Positions 1 to 7,806 of a DNA stretch of 48,600 nucleotides are shown here, piece after piece (the stretch's first letter is position 1; every line of letters begins with the position of its first letter). The position numbers and the translations under genes are program-made. The stretch is taken from the NCBI GenBank assembly GCA_013285915.1, contig JABDGS010000018.1:1-48600 (forward strand), written 5' to 3'. The DNA comes from Bacteroidota bacterium. GTDB lineage: Bacteria > Bacteroidota > Bacteroidia > Chitinophagales > Chitinophagaceae. A model generated the notes under the pieces. It had not been told where the DNA came from and made no database searches. It saw only the letters and a program-made list of their open reading frames with translations.

Positions 1-88
1 CATAAGGCTACTGTACCATACTTTGGCACTTGTTGCAACAAGCAGCTGAAGATTGTTTTATTTAATATTGTTTCGGTTGTTGATATTT

Positions 89-1141
89 TTACTGAACCCT
101 GACAGCAGCCCCATCGGTGAGGTAGCTTACACCATCAGTAATAACCTGCTGAATGTTTTCCAGGCCATTGGTTACGGCTATTTTGTCCTTGTCTAAAAAG
201 GCGATCTTCACCTGGTGCCTGGTTACTGTTTTCTTATCATCATTAAGTGTATACACGTAACCTTTTTTACCATCGCCTTCGGTAATGGCTTCAATAGGTA
301 TCATGGCAACCTGCATGGGTGCAGATGTTTTAATATGCAGGTTGGCAAATAACCCTGCGGCAAATTTTTTGTCTCCCGGCAAAACCTTTACCTCAATTTC
401 ATAAGTACCACTCACAGGGTCGGAGGCCTGCGCGATTTTTGTTATTACACCTTTAAAGGCAGTTGATGGATAGGCATCTACGTCGACATCAGCGACATCG
501 CCTGTCTTTAATATTGCCCATTCTTTATCCGGCACACCAAACCGCACAACCCAATCGTCATTATTATTACCGCTCATTATCAACACGGGTGTTCCGCTTG
601 ACGCAACTTCTCCTTCATTCATTATTTTCTTAGTGATAATACCGTCTTCTGTTGCGCGAATTTGGGCGTACTGCTGGTTAAACTGTGCAATATGCAGGCC
701 TTCATTAGCAACACTTAATTGGGTTTGTGCATTCTGCAATTGTTCAAGGCTGGCAACAGTATCTTCGTAAAGGTTTTTAGCCCTGCCAGCATCACGCTTG
801 GCCTTATCAACATTTTCACTTGCCTGGGCAACCTGCGCATTAATCTCAGTCATATTAAGCGTTGCCAGTACCTGGCCTTTGCTAACATGGTCGCCTTCCT
901 TTACATAAATTTTAGCAATCACGCCGTTTATTTTAAAGGCAAGTTTTGCCTCAGAGGTTGAAGCCATCAATCCTGAATACTCCAACGCGGGTGAATAGTT
1001 AAGCAACGTAACCGGCTGTTGTTTTACAATTACAACGTCATCTGTTGCTGTAACTTCTTGTTTTTTGCTGGTGCATGCAACTATTACTACAGTTAAAACC
1101 AGCAGTGGTAAAAAGGTGTTTAAAAACTTTGTCATATACAA
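89..1141 (-). CDS. RND efflux periplasmic adaptor (membrane fusion protein), lipoprotein
   Basis: This is a periplasmic adaptor of an RND or similar tripartite efflux pump, linking the inner-membrane pump to the TolC-type channel encoded just upstream. A hydrophobic N-terminus ends in a lipobox with Cys23 (VIVAC), so it is probably a lipoprotein anchored in the inner membrane. A biotinyl-lipoyl-like half-motif (IYVKEGDHVSKGQVLATL, about residues 79-96), a helical hairpin (about 100-155), the second half-motif (DGIITKKIMNEGEVASSG) and a C-terminal beta-barrel region follow in the usual order; 350 residues is normal. The third residue is also Met and could be the true start. It follows tolC by 14 bp on the same strand, so they form an operon. 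The pump gene is expected beyond the left edge: a minus-strand ATG lies at positions 3-1. The exported substrate cannot be told from the sequence. Confidence 0.93.
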   Translation of the reverse strand: MYMTKFLNTFLPLLVLTVVIVACTSKKQEVTATDDVVIVKQQPVTLLNYSPALEYSGLMASTSEAKLAFKINGVIAKIYVKEGDHVSKGQVLATLNMTEINAQVAQASENVDKAKRDAGRAKNLYEDTVASLEQLQNAQTQLSVANEGLHIAQFNQQYAQIRATEDGIITKKIMNEGEVASSGTPVLIMSGNNNDDWVVRFGVPDKEWAILKTGDVADVDVDAYPSTAFKGVITKIAQASDPVSGTYEIEVKVLPGDKKFAAGLFANLHIKTSAPMQVAMIPIEAITEGDGKKGYVYTLNDDKKTVTRHQVKIAFLDKDKIAVTNGLENIQQVITDGVSYLTDGAAVRVQ

Positions 1142-1155
1142 TGTGTTTGGTTTGT

Positions 1156-2496
1156 TTATAATTTATAAGCAGCGTTGGCGCGTTCAACATCGGCGCTTTT
1201 ATTTAGTGCATTTAATTGCGCAAGAGAATATTTTATTTCAGCATTGGTCATTTGGATGCGTGCATCAATCAGTTCAATTTGCAGCGCCTGCCCTTCACGG
1301 TATTTTTTATCAGTAAGCCTGTAGGCCTCTCTTGTGCTTAACACTTCATCATGCGCACTTTGCAAGGCTTCAACAGCAGCGGTATATGAATTATAGGTTG
1401 TTACAACCTGCAGTTGCAGTTGCTTTTGCACATCATCATACTGCGTGTGCAGTTGCTCGATAGATGCTTGTGCCTGCCTTATTTTAAGTTTATTATCGTT
1501 ACCCTTAAAAATGCTCCATGTAAGCTGCAGGCCGCCGAGCTGGTAAAACTGCCTGTCAAAAACATTAAACCCAAAACCCTGGAAACCGACATTGTAAAAA
1601 GCATTTAAGCGTGGAAGGGAAAAACTTTGATTTAAGTGCAGGCTTGTTTGCAATGTTTTTTCGCCGCTGCGTATTTGCTGCAGTTCTTCCCTGTTTGCAG
1701 AGGCATCTGTAAGAGCCAGATTATTATCTAATGATGAGTAGATGGGTGTGTCTGCTTCAATGTTAGTTTCAAATGGCCGGTTGAGCAAAAAATTAAAATA
1801 TGCTGCTGCATTTTTCCTGTTTTCCTGCGCATCAATCAGCGATGTTTTAACCGCGCTAACCTGCGCCTGGCTTTTTAAAATAACATCTCTTGTGGCAACG
1901 TTATTTTTTACCAGCTTTTCACTTACGCGCAGGTTTTCATTAACAACAGTTAATGCGTTTGTGTACACCTCAACCGCCTTGCCTGCCTGCAAATATTGGT
2001 AGTACGCCTGCTTAATACTCTTAACCAAATCGCGCTTGTATATATTTATTTCGGCCTGTGTACCTGTAATAGCTTCCTCTTTTATTGCCCGGTTATATTT
2101 TAATTCGGGGTTATATACCGGCAATGCAATTGCAATCTTGGTGTCCTGGAAATTGTTGGGTAAAAATTTAATGCTTTGGTTTTGCACCTGCACAAATTTG
2201 TTTGATGACGTTAGCTGGTTCAGCGATTTATACACGTTGTTTAACAGGTCTCCAATGGGCACATCCTGCGTGCGGCCACCGGCAGCGAGTGTATATTGTG
2301 AACTAAGGTCTGCCTGCGGCAGGAAGAGTGCTTTTGCACGCTGCAGATCTATTTGCGCTTTGGTAACATCAAAGGTTTTTTGCTTTAACAACAGGTTACT
2401 ATCAATACCAGTTTTTATATACCCATCCAGTATGGTTTGCGCATTTGCCGTAACTGAAAGCAGGCAAAGAGCAAAAGCAGCAGTTATGTTTTTCAT
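1156..2496 (-). CDS. TolC family outer-membrane efflux channel
   Basis: This is an outer-membrane channel of the TolC/OEP family, the exit duct of the tripartite pump whose adaptor is the next gene. The protein has a Sec signal peptide (MKNITAAFALCLLSVTANAQ) and then two long alpha-helical, Gln/Ala-rich repeats typical of the TolC fold. In the first half, the stretch around YNPELKYNRAIKEEAI and the coiled segments to about residue 230 form one repeat. The second half ends with the usual long helix (EAYRLTDKKYREGQALQIELIDARIQMTNAEIKYSLAQ, given here only as two family hallmarks: YREGQ and IDA). The length of 446 residues is typical. The start lies 29 bp from a palindromic operator that also sits in front of the tetR gene, so repression by that TetR is likely. 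Confidence 0.93.
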   Translation of the reverse strand: MKNITAAFALCLLSVTANAQTILDGYIKTGIDSNLLLKQKTFDVTKAQIDLQRAKALFLPQADLSSQYTLAAGGRTQDVPIGDLLNNVYKSLNQLTSSNKFVQVQNQSIKFLPNNFQDTKIAIALPVYNPELKYNRAIKEEAITGTQAEINIYKRDLVKSIKQAYYQYLQAGKAVEVYTNALTVVNENLRVSEKLVKNNVATRDVILKSQAQVSAVKTSLIDAQENRKNAAAYFNFLLNRPFETNIEADTPIYSSLDNNLALTDASANREELQQIRSGEKTLQTSLHLNQSFSLPRLNAFYNVGFQGFGFNVFDRQFYQLGGLQLTWSIFKGNDNKLKIRQAQASIEQLHTQYDDVQKQLQLQVVTTYNSYTAAVEALQSAHDEVLSTREAYRLTDKKYREGQALQIELIDARIQMTNAEIKYSLAQLNALNKSADVERANAAYKL

Positions 2497-2524
2497 GTTT
2501 AATTAATTTATGTCGTAAAAATTA

Positions 2525-2537
2525 TTAACAATGTTAA
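2525..2537. promoter_or_regulatory. Probable TetR operator upstream of tolC
   Basis: The perfect palindrome TTAACAATGTTAA lies 29 bp upstream of the tolC start codon. Extended by its flanks it reads ACTTAACATTGTTAATA on the minus strand, which is identical to the plus-strand sequence around 3250-3266 in front of tetR. Two copies of one palindrome at almost the same distance from two start codons is the pattern expected for the binding site of the local TetR repressor. Confidence 0.75.
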
Positions 2538-2602
2538 GTTATTATGAAAATTTAAGGGGCCTAACCCCCTTTTCATACCACCAATGTTCTACCCTTTATT
2601 CG

Positions 2603-3226
2603 TTAACTCCGTTTATCAACCGCACTCAAAAACCAGTTGAGCGATTTGTTTACCATGGCCGGTATTTCTTCTTTGGGTATCAATTTGTCAAACCTTTCCC
2701 GTATCGCCAGCGACACTAGCCCATGTACCATACCCCAAACCGCCATCGAAGCCGCTTCCACGTTCCCTTTGTATATCACTCCGTTTTCCATGGCTTCATT
2801 AACGGTTTGTTTTAGCAAGTTTAAGGCTGAATCTCCATAATGCCAATTGCAGTCCTCACGCTCCATCAATGCTTTCATAGGGCCATGCTGTATAAACATA
2901 ATATCATAGTATTCCGGGTTTTCCAAACCAAAATGCAGGTAATTTTCACCCATTTTATACAGCCGCATCAGGGGATTATCAATACCAGCCAGGTTTTGGT
3001 TTATTTCAGTAAGCCTGGCAAAACCCTGCTCGTGCAGGTGGTAAAAAATCTCATCCTTATCTTTAAAGTACAGGTAAACAGTCGTAGGGCTGTACTCAAT
3101 AATATCGGCTATTTTACGAATGGTAACATTTTCGTACCCTTCTTCAATAAACAGCTTCATGGATGCATCAAGAATCATTTTCCTTATCTCCAGCTTCTGT
3201 TTTTCTTTTCTTTCTGTAATACCCAT
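2603..3226 (-). CDS. TetR/AcrR family transcriptional regulator of the efflux operon
   Basis: This is a one-component repressor. The N-terminal helix-turn-helix is plain (residues about 10-55: ILDASMKLFIEEGYENVTIRKIADIIEYSPTTVY contains the TetR signature around VTIRKIA and TTVYLYFKDK). The C-terminal ligand domain contains WGMVHGLVSLAIRERF, which fits the WHG-type TetR C-terminal domain. Length 207 is typical. It sits 106 bp upstream of tolC on the same strand. A 13-bp palindrome lies 26 bp in front of its own start and an identical site precedes tolC, so it probably represses both itself and the pump genes and is released by a pump substrate. The G/C-rich inverted repeat at 2554-2571 just after its stop could be a weak terminator. 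Confidence 0.93.
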   Translation of the reverse strand: MGITERKEKQKLEIRKMILDASMKLFIEEGYENVTIRKIADIIEYSPTTVYLYFKDKDEIFYHLHEQGFARLTEINQNLAGIDNPLMRLYKMGENYLHFGLENPEYYDIMFIQHGPMKALMEREDCNWHYGDSALNLLKQTVNEAMENGVIYKGNVEAASMAVWGMVHGLVSLAIRERFDKLIPKEEIPAMVNKSLNWFLSAVDKRS

Positions 3227-3251
3227 ATTTTTAATTACGATGTAAAAATAC

Positions 3252-3264
3252 TTAACATTGTTAA
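3252..3264. promoter_or_regulatory. Probable TetR operator upstream of tetR
   Basis: The palindrome TTAACATTGTTAA is located 26 bp from the tetR start codon and matches the site in front of tolC at 17 consecutive positions (ACTTAACATTGTTAATA). It would overlap the tetR promoter and give autorepression. Confidence 0.75.
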
Positions 3265-3418
3265 TATTCCAAATATTTTTGCAACTTTTTTAAAAAATAT
3301 TTAGGAAAAGCAAATTACCTCTTTTTGGCGGTGCAGCGGAAATTTTAAAATATTCTCGAAAGCTGTTTGCAAATATTGCTGCTAAACCATCCTTTGGGCT
3401 GTTTCACTGCATTAACAT

Positions 3419-3538
3419 TATGCCAGCGTATTTATAATTGCCACCCTGGTCGTTGTGCTGATAACGTTATTTACCGTAAGTTTTCAGTCGGTTAAAGCGG
3501 CAATGGGCAATCCTGTTAAAGCGTTGAAGAGTGAGTAG
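3419..3538 (+). pseudogene. Relic 3' end of an FtsX/MacB-type ABC permease gene
   Basis: One open frame here reads YASVFIIATLVVVLITLF followed by TVSFQSVKAAMGNPVKALKS and E, then TAG at 3536-3538. This is the last transmembrane helix and the conserved C-terminal tail (SFQ-x-x-KAA-x-x-NPVK-x-L-RSE-like) of FtsX-domain ABC permeases common in Bacteroidota. An in-frame stop (TAA at 3413-3415) lies just upstream and no further homologous codons were found to its left, so only about 39 codons remain. It is a leftover from a deletion or from insertion of the neighbouring genes. The stop overlaps the region where the following nucleotidyltransferase gene could be given an artificially early GTG start. 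Confidence 0.7.
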
Positions 3539-3590
3539 CCCTAATGCTTATTTAAATTATTATTTGGTAAATTTGCTTAAAATATCTTTT

Positions 3591-3914
3591 ATGCTCCCTA
3601 TCATTCAACAGGTAGCAAATGAATATAAGGCAGAATTACAAAAACTTTATGGCGACGAACTGGCGGAACTTATCCTCTTTGGTTCGTACGCAAGGGGCGA
3701 TTATTGGGAAGAATCGGATGTGGATTTTGCTGTGGTTTTGGATAAGGAAGAGATAAGTCCGTTTGAGGAGATAACTAAAACTAGTGGGGCAAGTTCAAAG
3801 CTCTCTCTAAAATACGGCATCCTTGTTTCGTCTTTTCATACAACTCTTTATAAAAAGCAAACATCAATACAGGGTGTTTACCAGGAAATCAGGAAGGAAG
3901 GAATACTAATTTAA
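3591..3914 (+). CDS. Minimal nucleotidyltransferase (MNT) paired with a HEPN protein
   Basis: This is a small nucleotidyltransferase of the DNA polymerase beta superfamily. The active-site motif is complete in its first part: Gly31-Ser32 in GSYARGD and the metal-binding Asp43 and Asp45 in SDVDFAVV. The third acidic residue usual in polymerase-beta enzymes is not evident in the later strand (YGILVSSF). The ATG at 3591 is preferred: the frame is open further up to a GTG at 3531, but those codons overlap the relic of an ABC permease and look nothing like the family. At 107 residues it has normal family length. The HEPN gene follows after 4 bp, so the two are co-transcribed. In HEPN/MNT toxin-antitoxin pairs the MNT is the antitoxin and may modify the HEPN RNase with AMP; that role is inferred. 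Confidence 0.88.
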   Translation: MLPIIQQVANEYKAELQKLYGDELAELILFGSYARGDYWEESDVDFAVVLDKEEISPFEEITKTSGASSKLSLKYGILVSSFHTTLYKKQTSIQGVYQEIRKEGILI

Positions 3915-3918
3915 CATC

Positions 3919-4323
3919 ATGTCACAGGAATATTTGGAAGCGTTAAAGGTTTTTGGAATGGCTGACGATGCTATTAAAAATGCCGAATACGATTTTAAAG
4001 GAGGTTATTTTAATGCCGTTGCTAACGGCGCATATTATGCTTGCTATTATTGCATGGTCGCCTTGCTTTTTACGCAGAAGGTTTATGCAAAAACGCATAA
4101 AGGGACACAGTTAAAATTTTCAGAGCTTTTTATAAAGTCTTCTATCTTTCCTTCGGAAATGTCAAAAGCAATAGAAACGTTATTCGAGTCAAGGCAAGCA
4201 GCCGATTATGAGTTCGGCAAAAATATTTCAGAGAGTGATGCACAAACCCTTATCGCCGAAGTTTCAGAAATATATACCCTTACATACTCCTATTTCCAAT
4301 CTTTGCTGGCTCAAAACCCGTAA
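3919..4323 (+). CDS. HEPN domain protein (UPF0332-like), partner of MNT
   Basis: This is a helical HEPN protein of 134 residues. The features of the UPF0332-type HEPN group are visible: an N-terminal helix rich in alanine, NGAYYACYYCMVALL (residues 37-51), THKGT (59-63) and RQAADYEFG with Arg92, Asp96 and Tyr97. The classical HEPN RNase motif R-x4-6-H is not present; the conserved R-x3-D-Y takes its place, as in other UPF0332 members, so RNase activity is uncertain. It starts 4 bp after the nucleotidyltransferase gene, forming a two-gene module of the HEPN/MNT toxin-antitoxin type. The gene pair lies next to a deletion scar and in front of dnaX, with 63 bp between its stop and the dnaX start. 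Confidence 0.87.
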   Translation: MSQEYLEALKVFGMADDAIKNAEYDFKGGYFNAVANGAYYACYYCMVALLFTQKVYAKTHKGTQLKFSELFIKSSIFPSEMSKAIETLFESRQAADYEFGKNISESDAQTLIAEVSEIYTLTYSYFQSLLAQNP

Positions 4324-4386
4324 TAAAACGCCCTTTTTCCACACCGCCTCTCCTCTCCACAAAACTCACTATATTGCAACCCGGCT

Positions 4387-6210
4387 ATGGATAAATTTAT
4401 CGTTTCGGCACGCAAGTACCGCCCGCAAACTTTTGATACCGTTGTGGGGCAAGCGCATATTACCACCACATTAAAAAATGCTATCGCCAATAACCAGTTG
4501 GCGCACGCCTTTTTGTTTTGCGGCCCGCGCGGGGTGGGCAAAACTACCTGTGCCCGTATACTTGCAAAAACGATCAACTGCGAAAGCCGCCAGCCCGATG
4601 GTGAGGCCTGTAACAAATGCAATAGTTGCCGCTCGTTTAACGAGGGTACGTCGCTAAATATACATGAGCTTGATGCCGCCAGCAATAATTCTGTTGACGA
4701 CATACGCAGTCTTGTTGAGCAGGTACGGTTTGCGCCCCAGGCCGGTAAGTACAAGGTATATATTGTAGATGAGGTGCACATGCTTAGCGCCAGCGCTTTC
4801 AACGCGTTTCTAAAAACGCTGGAGGAGCCACCGCCTTACGCCATTTTTATTTTAGCCACTACAGAGAAGCATAAAATACTGCCCACTATACTTAGCCGGT
4901 GCCAGATATTTGACTTTAAGCGCATTACCACAAATGATACCGTTGAACACCTGGAAGAAATTGCCGTGAAGGAAGACATACATGCTGAAAAAGCAGCTTT
5001 GCAGGTAATTGCGCAAAAAAGCGAAGGCTGTATGCGCGATGCGCTGAGCATATTAGACAAGATAGTAAGCTTTACCACCGGTGAGGTAACTTACCAGAAC
5101 ACACTGGAGCACTTAAATATTCTTGACCACGATTATTATTTTAAGCTGCTGGACTGTTTAACCATGCAGGATTTAGCGGGCGCTATGCTGTTATATGATG
5201 AAATAAACCGCAAAGGTTTTGAAGGTGACCTGGTGCTTAATGGCCTTGCTGAGTTTATGCGTAATATTTTGGTTTGTAAAGATGCACGCGCAGTTACGCT
5301 GCTTGATGTTGTTGAAGGCATGCAAACAAAATATACGCAAACAGCCGATAAGGTAAGCACTGCGTATCTTGTTAGTGCGCTGAATATTTTAAATGAGTCT
5401 GAAATAAATTATAAAATGGCGCGTAACAAGCGCCTGCATGTTGAGCTGGCATTGATAAAACTTAATTTTTTGCAACAGGCCATTGAGCTTAGCGTTGAAA
5501 ATGGCAGCGTAGTTAAAAAAAAACGGGTTGATGGCCCGGTAGCCTATAAAACCAAGGCCATACCAACATTACAAAGTAAGCCTGCAGCAACTGGCGGCAG
5601 TATAGCCCCTTTGCCGGAAAATCACCAGGAGAAAACTGAGTCGAAACTATTTATACAACAGCAACAAACAAAGGCGCCCGACATTCGGCCTATGCAATTT
5701 AGTGCTGTACCGGTAACTGCACCAACCGTTACGTCCGTTAATCCTGTTGCGGGCACCAAAAAAAACCTGCTTACAGCACTACAGGAAAAATACCATGGCA
5801 CACATGTTATTGAAGAGATAAAAGAGGCTATTGCATTAAATGATACCGAATTGTTCAGGGTTTGGCTTAAATATGCCGACAAACTGGAAGAACAGCAAAA
5901 GCACTCATCATCAAAAACATTTCGTACAGCAAAACTGCACATTGACGAAGACAATTTTTTTACAGTAACAGTTTTTGCCTATACCCAGCAAAAATTTGTT
6001 GAGCAGGAGCGCATAATGGTAGCTGATGCTATACAGCAGGCATTTAATAACCGCAGCATTAGTTTTAAAATAGTTGTTGAAGAAGGCGCAAAAGAAGAAA
6101 TACCCCAGGCCATGATGTTAAACAGCCGCCAGCGTTTTGAACGCATTGCCGAACAATTCCCCATGGTTCGGGAATTAAAAGACAGGCTAAAGCTTGAAAT
6201 AGACTATTAA
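4387..6210 (+). CDS. dnaX: DNA polymerase III subunit gamma/tau
   Basis: This is the clamp-loader ATPase subunit that loads the sliding clamp during chromosome replication. Residues 1-360 form the AAA+ clamp-loader core. Walker A is GPRGVGKT (46-53), zinc-binding cysteines are C65, C75, C78 and C81, Walker B is VDEVHM, and the sensor-1/SRC arginine finger motif is TILSRCQIFDF. A linker rich in Gln, Thr and Pro (about 380-460) leads to a C-terminal domain of about 150 residues that starts near KKNLLTALQEKYHG and should bind the polymerase or other partners, as in other Bacteroidota DnaX proteins. The length of 607 is typical for the phylum. I see no A-run frameshift site that would clearly give a separate gamma form; an AAAAAAAA run near 5515-5522 at the end of the core is worth noting. 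holB, another clamp-loader gene, is in the same window at 24.6 kb. Confidence 0.97.
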   Translation: MDKFIVSARKYRPQTFDTVVGQAHITTTLKNAIANNQLAHAFLFCGPRGVGKTTCARILAKTINCESRQPDGEACNKCNSCRSFNEGTSLNIHELDAASNNSVDDIRSLVEQVRFAPQAGKYKVYIVDEVHMLSASAFNAFLKTLEEPPPYAIFILATTEKHKILPTILSRCQIFDFKRITTNDTVEHLEEIAVKEDIHAEKAALQVIAQKSEGCMRDALSILDKIVSFTTGEVTYQNTLEHLNILDHDYYFKLLDCLTMQDLAGAMLLYDEINRKGFEGDLVLNGLAEFMRNILVCKDARAVTLLDVVEGMQTKYTQTADKVSTAYLVSALNILNESEINYKMARNKRLHVELALIKLNFLQQAIELSVENGSVVKKKRVDGPVAYKTKAIPTLQSKPAATGGSIAPLPENHQEKTESKLFIQQQQTKAPDIRPMQFSAVPVTAPTVTSVNPVAGTKKNLLTALQEKYHGTHVIEEIKEAIALNDTELFRVWLKYADKLEEQQKHSSSKTFRTAKLHIDEDNFFTVTVFAYTQQKFVEQERIMVADAIQQAFNNRSISFKIVVEEGAKEEIPQAMMLNSRQRFERIAEQFPMVRELKDRLKLEIDY

Positions 6211-6215
6211 AATTG

Positions 6216-6301
6216 AACGCAGATTTTCATGATCTTCAGGATATACAGGATTATTTTAATTATATTATCCTGTATATCCTGACTATCCTGCAATCTGCGT
6301 T
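6216..6301. repeat. Long imperfect hairpin of the GCAGATT/AATCTGC repeat family
   Basis: The outer arms are AACGCAGATT (6216-6225) and AATCTGCGTT (6292-6301); an inner perfect pair is CAGGATATACAGGAT (6237-6251) and ATCCTGTATATCCTG (6267-6281). The element directly follows dnaX and could end its transcript, but similar pieces recur elsewhere in the window (19.6, 32.3 and 37.5 kb), so it is a dispersed intergenic repeat. Further copies of CAATCTGCAATC-like sequence continue to about 6360. Confidence 0.75.
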
Positions 6302-6418
6302 CCATTCACCCTCCCTAAACCAATCCGCAATCCGAAATCGTCAATCTGCAATCCCCTGCCGTTCATCATTTTTTTCAATTTAACATTTCCGAAACTTTTC
6401 GTAATTAAAAAATTCCCC

Positions 6419-6426
6419 TACATTTG
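6419..6426 (+). promoter_or_regulatory. Candidate -7 element of the PDZ-protein promoter
   Basis: TACATTTG fits the Bacteroidota -7 consensus TAnnTTTG exactly and lies 40 bp upstream of the start codon at 6467. A loose -33 element (TTTTCG at 6396-6401) is at suitable distance. The match is by pattern only. Confidence 0.5.
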
Positions 6427-6466
6427 AACTACTAAAACATTCGTAGAACAATTAAACCAAATTTTC

Positions 6467-7441
6467 ATGAATACAATTTTCAAAGCATCCGCCTTATTAC
6501 TTGCTGTAGGTTTTTCAGCAACCCTTTATGCGCAGGATGTAGCCACTATTGCCCCAAGGGCAAAATCAGGTGATGGTGAAAGTATTATTATCCGTAAAAA
6601 GGACAAAAACACTGAAAAGCTTACCATAGTTGTAGATGGTGACAAAATAACCATTAACGGCAAGCCAGTTGATGAGTATAAGGATGATAATGTGCAGGTA
6701 ATTAAGCAAAAAGGATGGGGCGCTACAAGCAACTATTCTTACGCAACGCCTTTTGCCAGTGGCGATTGGGATGTGTTTAATAACAACTTTGGCAAAGAAA
6801 TTAAAAGCAACAAGGCGGTACTTGGCGTAATGACCGAAAAAACCGATGAGGGTGCTAAAATAACCGATGTTACCGATGAGAGCGCCGCTGATAAAGCCGG
6901 CTTAAAGGAAGGGGACATTATTACCAAATTTGGTGAGGATAAAGTTACCAATGCAGATGACCTGTATAAGGCAGTTGGTAAATACAAACCGGAGGATAAG
7001 GTTACTATAGCGTACAAGCGTGATAATAAAGATGCTACTGCAAGTGTTACCCTGAAAAAAAACAACGAAGTAAAAATTTACGGTGGCAATACCTTAGGCA
7101 GAAATTTTATGAATATAAGCCCTAAAATTGGCGGTGCATATTCATATTCTTATCGTTCTGGCAGGCCCCGCCTGGGTGTTCAGGCGCAGGATACTGAAGA
7201 TGGCAAAGGGGTAAAACTGCTTAATGTGGACGATGAATCTCCCGCTGACAAAGCAGGTTTAAAAGAAGATGATATTGTTACACAGGTTGATGGAAAAAAT
7301 ATTACATCTGTTGACGACCTGAGGAATGCTATTAAAGACGGCAAAGACGGTGATACATTTAAAGTTACTTATTCACGTAACGGAGAATCAAAAACCGTTG
7401 ATGTGCATTATCCAAAGGAACTAAAAACATCAAATCTGTGA
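6467..7441 (+). CDS. Secreted protein with two PDZ domains
   Basis: This 324-residue protein is exported (signal peptide ending FSATLYAQ) and contains two PDZ domains without a protease domain. PDZ 1 spans about residues 120-205 (VLGVMTEKTDEGAKITDV, then ESAADKAGLKEGDIITKF) and PDZ 2 about 238-318 (RLGVQAQDTEDGKGVKLLNV, then ESPADKAGLKEDDIVTQV). The two are clearly homologous to each other in the loop ADKAGLKExDI. Between the signal peptide and the first PDZ is a short region holding IIIRKKDKNTEKLTIVVDGD. The domain pair resembles the C-terminal half of DegP/HtrA proteases without their trypsin domain, so a scaffolding or chaperone-adaptor role in the periplasm is possible, but this is inference. 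It is a single-gene transcription unit with its own promoter candidate and a strong terminator. Confidence 0.9.
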   Translation: MNTIFKASALLLAVGFSATLYAQDVATIAPRAKSGDGESIIIRKKDKNTEKLTIVVDGDKITINGKPVDEYKDDNVQVIKQKGWGATSNYSYATPFASGDWDVFNNNFGKEIKSNKAVLGVMTEKTDEGAKITDVTDESAADKAGLKEGDIITKFGEDKVTNADDLYKAVGKYKPEDKVTIAYKRDNKDATASVTLKKNNEVKIYGGNTLGRNFMNISPKIGGAYSYSYRSGRPRLGVQAQDTEDGKGVKLLNVDDESPADKAGLKEDDIVTQVDGKNITSVDDLRNAIKDGKDGDTFKVTYSRNGESKTVDVHYPKELKTSNL

Positions 7442-7475
7442 GAGTAGTCTTTTAGGATTTCTCTCATGTGCATGC

Positions 7476-7503
7476 GCCGCTACTTTCCAGTAGCGGCTTT
7501 TTT
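7476..7503 (+). terminator. Rho-independent terminator after the PDZ-protein gene
   Basis: Stem GCCGCTAC / GTAGCGGC (8 bp, perfect) with the 6-nt loop TTTCCA, followed directly by TTTTTT. It begins 34 bp after the stop codon. Confidence 0.92.
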
Positions 7504-7806
7504 GTTGGTTCCCCATTGAGTGTGTGGCAAACAGTTTATGACGGAAATTGACCAGGGGGTTTCGTCATGCAGCAATCAGCTGCGCTGTTTGTACAGGCAC
7601 GGTTTATGGGGTGCATGCACTATGCGGGCAAGGATTTTTGGTTCTTCAGTGAGTATCGGCTGTTTTTAGTTTAGCCCGGAATAAATATTTAAAACATCTG
7701 TTTAAAATAATTTTTTGGCAGGTATTTTACAGTAACAATAACCGGGGCCAGGCCCAACACTTTTCATTCGGCCCCGGTGATTCATAAGCGCAACTCCCGT
7801 AAGGCC
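7504..7806. other. Non-coding gap with a G/C-rich hairpin
   Basis: No gene is supported here. The only structure noticed is the inverted repeat ACCGGGGCC (7741-7749) / GGCCCCGGT (7770-7778), which lies downstream of the minus-strand gene ending at 7807 and may help end its transcript, although no T-run follows on that strand. Confidence 0.5.

Noticed and set aside
3531-3590. Earlier GTG start for the nucleotidyltransferase
   Set aside because: The extra 20 residues overlap the relic of the permease gene; the ATG at 3591 gives the normal family N-terminus.
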